Source: an uncultured Clostridium sp. (lineage in GTDB: Bacteria; Bacillota; Clostridia; TANB77; CAG-465). From it: a DNA stretch of 21,545 nucleotides. A program made the translations under genes and the position numbers. A model generated the notes under the pieces. It did not search any database. It was not told the origin of the DNA and worked only from the letters and a program-made list of their open reading frames with translations. Of the stretch, positions 14,502-21,545 are shown one piece after another. Positions within the stretch are counted from its first letter, which is position 1; each line of letters starts with the position of its first letter. The DNA lies in NCBI GenBank assembly GCA_905204915.1, contig CAJLBR010000016.1:1-21545 (forward strand), in the 5' to 3' direction.

Positions 14502-15533
14502 TTATTTACCAGCTATGAAAGCATAAGAATCTGTATGTACTCCATTAATTCTTGTTTCAAAGTGTAAATGGTTACCAGTAGACCATCCAGTAGATCCCAT
14601 TGCTGCTATAGTCTCACCTTGTGAAACTTCTTGACCAGCGCTTACATATAAGCTACTACAGTGAGCATACCATGTAGAAAATCCATTACCATGATCAATT
14701 TTTACCATATAACCATATGAACCATTCCATCCTGCGAATGTTACAAGTCCTGATTTATAAGCATAAATTGGATCTGCATACTGACCAGCTATATCTGTAC
14801 CAGAGTGCATAGATCCCCATCTCCAACCATATGAAGATGAAATATATCTAGCAGTTGTTGGCCAAATACCACCTTCTGCTAAAGCCATATCAGCAATTTG
14901 ACTTGAAGCGGTAGCATCAGTTGTTGTAGTATTATAAGTATTGCTTACAACTGTTGTGGTAGGTATTACCACTGGTTTATTTCTATCAACTATATCATTT
15001 AATATTGCATCTGCTCTTTCTACTGATGTCATTTCTCCTAACTCTTCTACTTTTTTCTCAGCTACTTCAACTTTAAGATCAGCATCTTTATTTACATCGA
15101 TAACCTTTTCTTTTACATCTTCAGCGTATTTATTAGCTTCGTCTTTTGAGTTAAAAGTCATTTCAACTTCATCATCGACAGCTACTTCATAAATAGTATA
15201 TTCTGTTTTTATTTCTGCTCTTAAATTTGTGTAAATATTTTGATCCTCAAATAGAGAATCTCTTATATAGCTAGATTCAAATACTGGTTCTTCTTCTAAA
15301 TAAACCTTAACATTAGAATCTATAGCTTGCTTCTCAGTAACTAGATCATTATAGGCCTCGTCAAATTGTTCTTCACTTGAAAAGTATCCTATAAATCTAC
15401 CTGCGATATATGTTTTTACTGCTGGCTTGTAGTTATTTAAAACTGTTATAACAACAGCTGTAAATATTAGTCCTAGAGCTAAAACAGTGAAAAATATAAA
15501 TCTTATTGTACTGAGGACGCTCTTTTTTTCCAT
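14502..15533 (-). CDS. M23 (LytM-like) peptidoglycan endopeptidase, copy 1
   Basis: Membrane-anchored 343-aa zinc endopeptidase that should cut peptide cross-bridges of peptidoglycan. It has one transmembrane segment (about 10-32), an extracellular region (about 40-190) of two small repeated-looking alpha/beta units, a Thr-rich linker (190-210), and the M23 domain (about 225-343). Zinc and catalytic residues are visible: His243 and Asp247 (HSGTD), His291 (YAHCS), and His322/His324 (HLHFE). The start ATG follows AAGGAAGGTG at a rather long 11 bases, an arrangement shared with copy 2. The gene has a consensus promoter of its own. A weak hairpin without a T run (14473-14492) is the only stop signal before rpsO, so read-through into rpsO is possible. 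Confidence 0.93.
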   Translation of the reverse strand: MEKKSVLSTIRFIFFTVLALGLIFTAVVITVLNNYKPAVKTYIAGRFIGYFSSEEQFDEAYNDLVTEKQAIDSNVKVYLEEEPVFESSYIRDSLFEDQNIYTNLRAEIKTEYTIYEVAVDDEVEMTFNSKDEANKYAEDVKEKVIDVNKDADLKVEVAEKKVEELGEMTSVERADAILNDIVDRNKPVVIPTTTVVSNTYNTTTTDATASSQIADMALAEGGIWPTTARYISSSYGWRWGSMHSGTDIAGQYADPIYAYKSGLVTFAGWNGSYGYMVKIDHGNGFSTWYAHCSSLYVSAGQEVSQGETIAAMGSTGWSTGNHLHFETRINGVHTDSYAFIAGK

Positions 15534-15571
15534 AATAAAAATTGCACCTTCCTTTTTTAAGACACCGTAAT

Positions 15572-15600
15572 ATTATAACATAAATACGAGTATCTGTCAA
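15572..15600 (-). promoter_or_regulatory. Consensus promoter of M23 copy 1
   Basis: On the minus strand, TTGACA (15600-15595), 17 bases, then TATAAT (15577-15572), with TG in extended -10 position. This is a perfect sigma-A consensus. It is preceded by GAAAATTGT, which also precedes the copy 2 promoter. Confidence 0.9.
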
Positions 15601-15678
15601 TTTTTTACAATTTTCATCTTTTGTATATAAGTACATACATATATATTTTAACACATTTGAGGATATTTGTCAAACCAA

Positions 15679-15710
15679 GAAAAGAGCGTAGCCACTTAGT
15701 GCTACACTCT
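15679..15710 (-). terminator. Intrinsic terminator after M23 copy 2
   Basis: The minus-strand stem AGAGTGTAGC/GCTACGCTCT (15710-15701 with 15692-15683, one T-G pair, 8-nt loop) is followed by a short TTTC tract. It begins 2 bases after the stop codon. Confidence 0.75.
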
Positions 15711-15712
15711 AT

Positions 15713-16732
15713 TTATTTTCCTGCAATATAACCATATGGGTTTGTTGGTACGCCATTAAGTCTTACTTCAAAATGTAAGTGAGGTCCTGTAGTATATCCA
15801 GTAAGTCCTATTTTAGCGATCATTTCTCCTTCTGATACTTGTTGCCCAGGAGATACTAAAAGTTCACTACAATGCGCATATAAAGTCGACATACCATTAC
15901 CATGGTCGACCTTAACATGTAGTCCATATCCTGTACCCCATCCAGCAAAAGTAACTGTACCAGATCTATAAGCATATATAGCTGTTCCAACTGCTCCACC
16001 TAAATCGATACCTGTATGTCCTGCATATCCCATGTATTCACAATTAATTCTTCTATTTACAGTAGGCCATACACCTGATCCAGTTGAATCAACGAAAGTT
16101 GGTCCAATAGTTTGAGCTGTCTGTACAAAACTCTTAGTTGTTGTAGTTGTAGTAGTTTTTGGAACTTCAACCGGTTTATTTCTATCAACTATATCTTTTA
16201 GTATAGCATCAGCTCTTTCTACTGATGTCATTTCTCCTAGTTCATTTACTTTTTGTTCATTTATTTTTACATCAATTTTAGCATTTTTATTTATATCAGA
16301 AACTTTATTTTTTACGTCCTCTGCATATTTATTTGCTTCATCTTTAGAATTAAAAGTCATCTCAACTTTATCGTTCACTGCGACTTCATAAATTGTATAT
16401 TCTGTTTTTATTTCTGCTCTCAAGTTAGTATAAACATTTTGATCTGTCATTAAGCTATCTCTTATATAGCTACTTTCAAAAGTAGGCTCATAATCCAAAT
16501 AAACCTTTACATTTGGATCAATGCTCTGCTTTTCAACAACTAAATCATTATAAACCTCATCAAAATGAGCTTCACTTGAAAAATATCCTATAAAGTCATC
16601 ATTTACATAAGCTTTCACTGCTGGTTTATAGTTATTTAAAACAGTTATAACAACTGCTGTAAATATTAGTCCTAAAGCTAAAACAGTGAAAAATATAAAT
16701 CTTATTGTACTGAGGACACTCCTTTTTTCCAT
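15713..16732 (-). CDS. M23 (LytM-like) peptidoglycan endopeptidase, copy 2
   Basis: Paralog of the adjacent copy 1 with the same layout: transmembrane segment (10-32), extracellular region (40-190), Thr-rich linker including seven Thr in a row (193-199), and M23 domain. Active-site residues are His239 and Asp243 (HTGID), His287 (YAHCS) and His318/His320 (HLHFE). By direct count the first 190 residues match copy 1 at about 155 positions, while the M23 domains have diverged much more and the entry to the active site (RRINCEYMGYAGH) differs. A longer frame from a GTG at 16747 is rejected: copy 1 has one T fewer in the same leader, putting that GTG out of frame, so the ATG at 16730-16732 is the shared start. 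Confidence 0.93.
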   Translation of the reverse strand: MEKRSVLSTIRFIFFTVLALGLIFTAVVITVLNNYKPAVKAYVNDDFIGYFSSEAHFDEVYNDLVVEKQSIDPNVKVYLDYEPTFESSYIRDSLMTDQNVYTNLRAEIKTEYTIYEVAVNDKVEMTFNSKDEANKYAEDVKNKVSDINKNAKIDVKINEQKVNELGEMTSVERADAILKDIVDRNKPVEVPKTTTTTTTKSFVQTAQTIGPTFVDSTGSGVWPTVNRRINCEYMGYAGHTGIDLGGAVGTAIYAYRSGTVTFAGWGTGYGLHVKVDHGNGMSTLYAHCSELLVSPGQQVSEGEMIAKIGLTGYTTGPHLHFEVRLNGVPTNPYGYIAGK

Positions 16733-16769
16733 AATAAAAAATTGCACCTTCCTTTTTAGACACTATAAA

Positions 16770-16798
16770 GTTATAAACTAAAATTTATAAAATGTCAA
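16770..16798 (-). promoter_or_regulatory. Promoter of M23 copy 2
   Basis: On the minus strand, TTGACA (16798-16793), 17 bases, then TATAAC (16775-16770). The flanking GAAAATTGT and GTGTCT blocks are shared with copy 1, which shows the promoter was part of the duplication. Confidence 0.8.
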
Positions 16799-16832
16799 GT
16801 TTCGACAATTTTCTCTTTCGTATTTAATATCT

Positions 16833-16861
16833 TATATGATATAGCATTATACTATCATATA
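16833..16861. repeat. AT-rich inverted repeat upstream of M23 copy 2
   Basis: TATATGATA (16833-16841) and TATCATATA (16853-16861) form 9-bp arms around 11 bases containing a TATAAT-like element on the minus strand. TTGACT/TTGACA boxes lie just upstream (around 16872-16882). It could be an operator over a second, distal promoter, but the low complexity makes chance likely. The rest of 16748-16905 holds nothing else I can identify. Confidence 0.3.
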
Positions 16862-16905
16862 TAATATTATATGTCAAGTCAAGGGGCTTTTCCTACAATA
16901 TTGGC

Positions 16906-16948
16906 AAAAAAAGGCAAATGATAAAGTAATAATCTCTATCATTTGCCT
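16906..16948 (-). terminator. Intrinsic terminator after the Bax inhibitor-1 gene
   Basis: A perfect 12-bp minus-strand stem AGGCAAATGATA/TATCATTTGCCT (16948-16937 with 16923-16912) is followed by six Ts (16911-16906). It lies 11 bases after the stop codon. Confidence 0.93.
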
Positions 16949-16959
16949 AATAATCTTTT

Positions 16960-17649
16960 TTAATTTCTTCTCTTTCCAAACAAGCTTAATATTCTTAAGA
17001 ATATATTTATAAAGTCTAGATATATATCCATAGCTGCATATATATGAAGTTTATCTTGATATGGCCCCTCTACCATAGCCATATTTTTTATTTTTTGAAC
17101 ATCATATGCTGTGATTCCAAAGAAAAGTACTAACACAACCCATGATATAACCATGTCTATAAAACTATTACCTAAGAATAAATTTATAATACTTACAATA
17201 ATACATGCAAATAATAAAGCAAGTGCTATTGTTCCTATTTTAGATAAATCAATTTTTGTTGTATATCCTAAAAGAGCAAATATTCCAAATACAGCGGCTG
17301 CTACAAAGAATATTGCAACTATTGAACCTAATTCATATACATAGAATATACTTGACATTGTAACACCATTTATTGCCGCGTAAACAAAGTACAACACCCC
17401 TACTACACTTGGTGGTAATTTGTGTGATACTAATGAAAAAACTATTACAACAACAACTTCAATTATAGCTAAAATTGCCAGTCCTCCAGTCATTGCAAAA
17501 TTAAATAGTGCTCCTGTTGAATATGTATACCATGCTATTATACCAGTAGCCAAAAGCCCTAAAAACATCCATAAAAAGGCTTTTTTAAACACATCATTAT
17601 TACTAAATGTTGTAGAACCATTTGATATTGGATCAATATTTTCTTCCAT
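16960..17649 (-). CDS. Bax inhibitor-1/YccA family membrane protein
   Basis: 229-aa polytopic protein with about seven hydrophobic helices. Bacterial BI-1 members are pH-sensitive calcium-leak channels or FtsH-associated regulators. Family marks are FGITAYDVQKIK (with the conserved Asp of the di-aspartyl sensor) and the C-terminal AAMDIYLDFINIFLRILSLFG, where the second Asp lies in YLDF. The N-terminal 20 residues are soluble and Asn/Ser-rich. AAGGAG lies 8-9 bases before the ATG. The gene stands alone with its own terminator and is divergent from the nfeD-SPFH operon, another membrane-homeostasis unit. Confidence 0.93.
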   Translation of the reverse strand: MEENIDPISNGSTTFSNNDVFKKAFLWMFLGLLATGIIAWYTYSTGALFNFAMTGGLAILAIIEVVVVIVFSLVSHKLPPSVVGVLYFVYAAINGVTMSSIFYVYELGSIVAIFFVAAAVFGIFALLGYTTKIDLSKIGTIALALLFACIIVSIINLFLGNSFIDMVISWVVLVLFFGITAYDVQKIKNMAMVEGPYQDKLHIYAAMDIYLDFINIFLRILSLFGKRRN

Positions 17650-17671
17650 ATTATCATCTCCTTTTTTTCTA

Positions 17672-17700
17672 AGTATAACTTATTGTTAAAAATAATTCAA
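17672..17700 (-). promoter_or_regulatory. Promoter of the Bax inhibitor-1 gene
   Basis: On the minus strand, TTGAAT (17700-17695), 17 bases, then TATACT (17677-17672). The leader is about 16 nt. Confidence 0.72.
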
Positions 17701-17737
17701 CATTTCATATTCTATTTCACAATTTTTTCGCTTTTTC

Positions 17738-17766
17738 TTGTTTTTTTTATCACTATATAGTATAAT
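17738..17766 (+). promoter_or_regulatory. Promoter of the nfeD-SPFH operon
   Basis: TTGTTT (17738-17743), 17 bases, then TATAAT (17761-17766). It is divergent from the BI-1 promoter, with 37 bases between the two -35 boxes. Confidence 0.72.
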
Positions 17767-17806
17767 TTAACTTGATTAGAATAAGTATCAGAAAGGGGGA
17801 TATTTT

Positions 17807-18247
17807 ATGTCATTACCGATCTGGGCATTTTGGTTAATACTTTCCGGTATCTTTATGCTAATTGAGATAATTTCAATATCATTTTTCATGTTTTGGCCTG
17901 GAATTGGAGCTTTACTTGCTGCCTTTACAGCTTTATTAGGATTTGATTTAAATATACAGATTATAGTGTTTGCAATATCAACAACATTAATGTTTATATT
18001 TATGAAACCTTTAGCTCAAAAATTATTTAAATCTAATGAAGATGATATGATTCTTAGTAAAGATTCTTTGATTGGAAAAACTGGAGTTGTTATAAAAGAA
18101 ATAAATAACTTAAATTCTACGGGCCAAGTAAAAGTTGCTGGAGAATTATGGACTGCATTTTCTTCAGATGATGAAGTTATCGAGGAAAACTCAACAGTTA
18201 TAGTCGAAGATATTGAAAGTATAAAATTGAAGGTTAAAAAAATCTAA
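17807..18247 (+). CDS. NfeD-like membrane protein (short form)
   Basis: 146-aa partner of SPFH/stomatin proteins. Two or three hydrophobic helices (about residues 3-77, including FWLILSGIFMLIEI and the conserved WPGIGALLAA) are followed by a soluble OB-fold domain (about 85-146: LIGKTGVVIKEI, TGQVKVAGELWTAFSSDD). It lacks the N-terminal ClpP-like serine protease domain of long NfeD, so it is the NfeD1b type. GGGGG is 7 bases before the ATG. It is followed by the SPFH gene after 12 bases, the classical arrangement in which NfeD and the stomatin-like protein work together in membrane microdomains. Confidence 0.93.
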   Translation: MSLPIWAFWLILSGIFMLIEIISISFFMFWPGIGALLAAFTALLGFDLNIQIIVFAISTTLMFIFMKPLAQKLFKSNEDDMILSKDSLIGKTGVVIKEINNLNSTGQVKVAGELWTAFSSDDEVIEENSTVIVEDIESIKLKVKKI

Positions 18248-18259
18248 AGGAGGATTATT

Positions 18260-19195
18260 ATGCCAATATTTTTTATTATTTTATTAGTTTTTGTAGCTTT
18301 AATTGCATTTAATTCTATTAAAGTTGTAAGACAATCTGAAGTTAGAATTATTGAACGTTTTGGTAAATATCACAAAACTGCTCAAGCTGGTCTTAACTTC
18401 ATACTACCATTTATTGATAATACAAGAGCTGTAGTAAGCTTAAAACAACAAACAATGGATGTTCCACCACAAGGTGTTATCACAAAAGATAACGTTACAA
18501 TAACAATAGACACAGTTGTTTTCTATCAAATCATGGATCCTGCTAAAGCAGTATATGAAATTGAAAGTTTACAAAAAGGTATTGCTTACTTAGCAATTAC
18601 TACAATTCGTGATATCGTTGGTAAAATGGATCTTGACTCAACATTCAGTTCAAGAGATCAAATAAACATTCAATTAAGACAAGTACTTGATGATGCAACT
18701 GATAAATGGGGTTGTAAAATTGACCGTGTTGAAATCAAAGATATTAAACCGCCAGTTGATATAAGAGATGCAATGGAAAAACAAATGAATGCTGAAAGAA
18801 ATAAAAGAGCTGCTATACTTGAAGCTGAAGGTAAAAGACAAGCGCAAATTACTATGGCTGAAGGTGCTAAACAATCTACAATATTAGATGCTGAAGCTGA
18901 AAGAGAATCAAGTATTAGACGTGCTCAAGGTGTTAGGGAAGCTAAAATATTAGAAGCTGAAGGTAATGCTGAAGCAATCAAAAAAGTAGCTAACGCAAAA
19001 GCTGAAGAAATTGACTTAGTATATTCAGCTATAATGAAAGCTAAACCAGACCAAAATCTTATTGCTTTAAAATCTTTAGAAGCATTAGAGAAAGTATCTG
19101 AAGGTAGTGCAAATAAAGTATTTATTCCTTTTGATGCTACTAAAGCAATGGGCGCTCTTGGAGCTGCAACAGAAATTGTTAAAGGAAATAAATAA
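18260..19195 (+). CDS. SPFH/Band 7 (stomatin/QmcA-like) membrane scaffold protein
   Basis: 311-aa membrane-anchored scaffold that oligomerises in lipid microdomains and is thought to control membrane proteases and quality control. It has an N-terminal hydrophobic anchor (about 2-20) and a Band 7 domain from VRQSEVRIIERFGKYHK to about residue 170 (AQAGLNFILPFID, ITIDTVVFYQI, LDSTFSSRDQIN). A long Ala/Glu-rich coiled coil (about 175-250: AERNKRAAILEAEGKRQAQI and similar heptads) and a C-terminal tail with FIPFD follow. AAAGGAGG precedes the ATG. It is co-transcribed with nfeD and ends at a strong terminator. It resembles QmcA/stomatin more than flotillin in length. Confidence 0.95.
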   Translation: MPIFFIILLVFVALIAFNSIKVVRQSEVRIIERFGKYHKTAQAGLNFILPFIDNTRAVVSLKQQTMDVPPQGVITKDNVTITIDTVVFYQIMDPAKAVYEIESLQKGIAYLAITTIRDIVGKMDLDSTFSSRDQINIQLRQVLDDATDKWGCKIDRVEIKDIKPPVDIRDAMEKQMNAERNKRAAILEAEGKRQAQITMAEGAKQSTILDAEAERESSIRRAQGVREAKILEAEGNAEAIKKVANAKAEEIDLVYSAIMKAKPDQNLIALKSLEALEKVSEGSANKVFIPFDATKAMGALGAATEIVKGNK

Positions 19196-19226
19196 TTATA
19201 TTTTATTAACACAATATAATATAAAC

Positions 19227-19267
19227 AAAATATCCAGAAAATTAATTCTGGATATTTTTATTTTTTA
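19227..19267. terminator. Terminator shared by the SPFH operon and the convergent small membrane-protein gene
   Basis: A perfect 13-bp stem AAAATATCCAGAA/TTCTGGATATTTT (19227-19239 with 19246-19258, 6-nt loop) is followed on the plus strand by a T-rich tract to 19267. The convergent gene's stop codon (19242-19244) lies inside the loop, and its last codons form one arm. On the minus strand the tract is TTTTGTTTAT, so termination there is weaker. Confidence 0.88.
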
Positions 19268-19544
19268 AATTATTGTCATTTGTCTTGATGTAGTAAACTT
19301 GTTCCTCTTCTATCTCCTCTTCATAAACAAAGAAATGTAAAAGATATTTCAAAATTTTATCTACAAACTTTTTGTTATCTGGGTTATTGTAAAACATTAT
19401 AGAAACAGCATATGCTACTAACATTAAGGCTAATCCTATTATCTTAAGGTTAAATACCATAAGTATCGCTATTATAAGGGTTATAAGAAATATTTCTATT
19501 CCAATAAATACGCTAAACCGAAACAATGCATGAAAATTTTTCAT
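19242..19544 (-). CDS. Small two-TM membrane protein of unknown function
   Basis: 100-aa protein with two hydrophobic helices (about 8-31 and 33-52) joined by a tight turn, a short basic stretch (NNPDNKKFVDKILK), then an acidic patch (YEEEIEEEQ) and a polar Asn/Lys-rich tail. I do not recognise a family. AAAGGAG lies 8 bases before the ATG, and it has its own near-consensus promoter, so it is very probably real. It is monocistronic between dnaE and the SPFH terminator. The charged cytoplasmic tail suggests a protein-contact role, but nothing in the context fixes it. Confidence 0.75.
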   Translation of the reverse strand: MKNFHALFRFSVFIGIEIFLITLIIAILMVFNLKIIGLALMLVAYAVSIMFYNNPDNKKFVDKILKYLLHFFVYEEEIEEEQVYYIKTNDNNLKNKNIQN

Positions 19545-19594
19545 AGTTTATTCTCCTTTTATACTCATAAAGTGATTTTTTAGTTACTTCAAAT

Positions 19595-19623
19595 ATTATA
19601 CCATAATTATGTAAAATATTCAA
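19595..19623 (-). promoter_or_regulatory. Promoter of the small two-TM protein gene
   Basis: On the minus strand, TTGAAT (19623-19618), 17 bases, then TATAAT (19600-19595), with TGG before it (extended -10). It lies 18 bases after the dnaE stop, and no dnaE terminator is seen. Confidence 0.8.
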
Positions 19624-19640
19624 TATGTTTTAGATTGTTA

Positions 19641-21545
19641 CTACTTCACTTTAACATTTTCTTTTCCAAACATAGTTTCAAGTTTTTCTATAACGTTTTT
19701 CTCACTGGTAAGCCAAAAAGCTCTACCAATTACTTTCAATTTGTTAGTACCATCAAAATATAAGTAAACTGGTACATTTCCTTTACACTCTTGAGGTAAA
19801 TTCTTTACCGCTTCTATTACTCTATCTTCAAGGTTAAACTTATCTTTTGGCATTCTTATATATATTTTTTCTTGTTTACTTATTTTCTGAACGTCATTAA
19901 CTAAAATTTTTGCCTTTTCGCCCTCTTTTATATTAACCTTTCCACTAACTTTAATTATGCTCTCTGGGGCCAATAAACTTGAAAATTGTTCTAATAATTT
20001 AGGAAATACAACTAATTCAGCACTTCCGTACATATCTTCTAAATCTGCAAATATCATCTGTTTTCCAGTTCTAGTATTCATGAGTTTTGACTTAGTTACT
20101 ATACCACAGACGATAACTTGTTTTCCATCATAGTCTACATTTTTTTCTTCGTATTCATCATCTTCTCCATCTTGTATATTAAATTCAAGATGTGAATTTA
20201 ATTCTCTAAGTGTCACTGTAGAAACCTTATCAATATATTCTTTATATTCATCTAATGGATGACCAGATATATAAAGTCCTATCATTTCCTTTTCCATATC
20301 TAACAATTCTTTTTTAGTTGCTTTATGATTACTTTTTCTTATTATAATTTCCTCTTGCTTTTGATTTGCCCCACCATCAAACAAGTTAATTTGATTTTCA
20401 TAGTTATTTCTTCTGCTAGTTACAATGCTATCTACAATACTCTCATAAGATTCTAATAAATCAAATCTTGAATAATTTTTCTCTATTTCATCAAAACATC
20501 CAGCTCTAATAAGACTTTCTATACATTTTTTATTTACTGTATCACCAGCTGTTCTCTTAACAAAATCTATAAAACTTACAAATTTTCCGTTTCTGTTTCT
20601 TTCATTTAAAATATAATTAATAGCACCTTCTCCAACATTTTTTATAGAAACGAGTGCAAATCTTATTTTTTGATTTACAACAGCAAATTTTGTATAACTC
20701 TCATTTATATCAGGTTTTAATACTTTTATACCTAATTTCTTACATTCACTTATATATTCTGGAATCTTATTAAAATCTCCCATTAAGCTATTCATTGTTG
20801 CCGCAAAGAATTCATGAGGATAATGTTTCTTTAAATAGGCTGTTTGATATGCTACAACCGCATATGCAGCAGCATGTGATTTGTTAAAGGCATATTTAGC
20901 AAAGTCTGACATTTCATCAAATATTTTATTTGCGCTTTCTTCATCTATTCCATTTTTTAGAGCTCCACTAATAAATTTACCTCTTTCTTCATTCATCACT
21001 TGTATCTTTTTTTTGCTCATAGCACGTCTTACTAAATCAGCTCTACCAAAGCTGTATCCAGCAAGTTCTCTAAATATTTGCATTACCTGTTCTTGATATA
21101 CCATACATCCATATGTATCTTTTAAAATAGGTTCTAATGCTTTATGTGTATAAATTATATTAGTTTTACGTCTTTTATTTTCTATATATCTTGGAATTTG
21201 ATCCATTGGTCCTGGTCTATATAGTGAAAGTACCACTATTATATCCTCTATAGAGTCCGGTTTTAATTCTTTTATTACTCTTTTTATCCCTTTACTTTCA
21301 AGTTGAAATACCCCTTCAGTATTTCCATCAGACAACATCTTAAATACTTCTTTATCGTTATATTCTTTGTCAAAACTAAATTTTATACCATAATTTTTCT
21401 CTACTAATTTTATGGTATCAGAAATTACAGTTAAAGTTCTAAGGCCCAAAAAGTCCATTTTTAGAAGTCCCAATTCTTCTAAAAGAGTCATAGTGTACTG
21501 AGTTGAAATCATTCCAGAGTTTTCGTATAGTGGTACATAATCTCC
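19641..21545 (-). CDS. dnaE: DNA polymerase III alpha subunit DnaE, 3' part (cut by window edge)
   Basis: C-terminal 634 residues of the replicative C-family polymerase. The frame is open to the window end: GDYVPLYENSG precedes the first Met, so the Met at 21512 is internal. Visible features (numbering from the window edge) are KMDFLGLRTL, carrying the third catalytic Asp (about 31), as in E. coli KFDFLGL; the fingers blocks LSLYRPGPMDQIPRYI, YGCMVYQEQVMQI and FNKSHAAAYAVVAYQTAYLK; and the helix-hairpin-helix region (VNKKCIESLIRAGCFDEI). The beta-clamp box QINLF (about 385-389) and an OB-fold (about 460-540: VIVCGIVTKSKLMNTRTGKQ) follow. The PHP domain and the other two catalytic Asp lie outside the window. 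There is no intein or frameshift in the visible part. Confidence 0.97.
   Translation of the reverse strand, partial: GDYVPLYENSGMISTQYTMTLLEELGLLKMDFLGLRTLTVISDTIKLVEKNYGIKFSFDKEYNDKEVFKMLSDGNTEGVFQLESKGIKRVIKELKPDSIEDIIVVLSLYRPGPMDQIPRYIENKRRKTNIIYTHKALEPILKDTYGCMVYQEQVMQIFRELAGYSFGRADLVRRAMSKKKIQVMNEERGKFISGALKNGIDEESANKIFDEMSDFAKYAFNKSHAAAYAVVAYQTAYLKKHYPHEFFAATMNSLMGDFNKIPEYISECKKLGIKVLKPDINESYTKFAVVNQKIRFALVSIKNVGEGAINYILNERNRNGKFVSFIDFVKRTAGDTVNKKCIESLIRAGCFDEIEKNYSRFDLLESYESIVDSIVTSRRNNYENQINLFDGGANQKQEEIIIRKSNHKATKKELLDMEKEMIGLYISGHPLDEYKEYIDKVSTVTLRELNSHLEFNIQDGEDDEYEEKNVDYDGKQVIVCGIVTKSKLMNTRTGKQMIFADLEDMYGSAELVVFPKLLEQFSSLLAPESIIKVSGKVNIKEGEKAKILVNDVQKISKQEKIYIRMPKDKFNLEDRVIEAVKNLPQECKGNVPVYLYFDGTNKLKVIGRAFWLTSEKNVIEKLETMFGKENVKVK

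Noticed and set aside
14941..15192. Plus-strand open frames opposite the M23, BI-1, SPFH and ruvB genes
   Set aside because: They are antisense shadows without Shine-Dalgarno sites and with biased low-complexity composition; the opposite strand carries clear family motifs.
16134..16160. Run of seven Thr codons in M23 copy 2 as a possible microsatellite or frameshift hotspot
   Set aside because: Codons are mixed (ACT/ACA), so it is not a pure DNA repeat; copy 1 also has a Thr-rich linker here.
18780..19010. Repetitive GCTGAAGCTGAA-like sequence in the SPFH gene as a DNA repeat or CRISPR-like array
   Set aside because: It is the Ala/Glu-rich coiled coil of the SPFH protein; the units are irregular and coding.
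21510..21512. Met at 21512 as the start of dnaE
   Set aside because: The frame stays open to the window edge and the preceding 11 codons (GDYVPLYENSG) are typical internal DnaE sequence, so the gene is cut by the window, not started here.
1..21545. Mobile element, prophage, defence island or tRNA/rRNA genes
   Set aside because: No transposase, integrase, terminal repeats, tRNA-like cloverleaf or defence domain was seen on either strand; gene content is core-like with even composition.

Overview
This AT-rich window (about 70% A+T by eye) looks like a chromosomal housekeeping and cell-envelope region of a low-GC Gram-positive bacterium, most likely an uncultured gut-type Clostridia. Supporting signs are strong AGGAGG-type ribosome binding sites, a T-box leader on thrS, an LCP (LytR-CpsA-Psr) protein, QueH-type queuosine synthesis, two M23 peptidases, and many near-consensus TTGACN-17-TATAAT promoters. 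No phage, IS, CRISPR, toxin-antitoxin or defence genes are visible. TGG is used for Trp and the genes end normally in the standard code.

Layout: most genes lie on the minus strand. From low to high coordinates they are a phosphomannomutase/phosphoglucomutase; an LCP cell-wall ligase; thrS without a TGS domain, behind a T-box; and a cluster read as maa acetyltransferase, DUF4186, ruvB, queH and a membrane-anchored unknown. A plus-strand pair follows: an unannotated 32-aa membrane peptide and a polysaccharide deacetylase. Next come a three-gene minus operon (beta-propeller lipoprotein, DUF4190, S66 LD-carboxypeptidase), a 211-aa unknown gene, rpsO, two tandem M23 paralogs, and a Bax-inhibitor-1 membrane protein divergent from an nfeD-SPFH operon. 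A small two-TM protein and the 3' part of dnaE, which runs off the right edge, complete the window.

Functionally, many of the genes concern the envelope: sugar-phosphate interconversion, wall polymer attachment, peptidoglycan or glycan trimming (deacetylase, LD-carboxypeptidase, two M23 enzymes), and membrane homeostasis (NfeD/SPFH, BI-1). Translation and genome-maintenance genes (thrS, rpsO, queH, ruvB, dnaE) are interspersed.

I do not see an obvious new multi-gene system. The best leads are a possible S15-responsive pseudoknot in the rpsO leader, the 32-aa peptide coupled to the deacetylase, the mosaic M23 duplication, and the unknown 211-aa and 289-aa proteins. Several starts were moved from the longest open frame to the start with the best-spaced Shine-Dalgarno.
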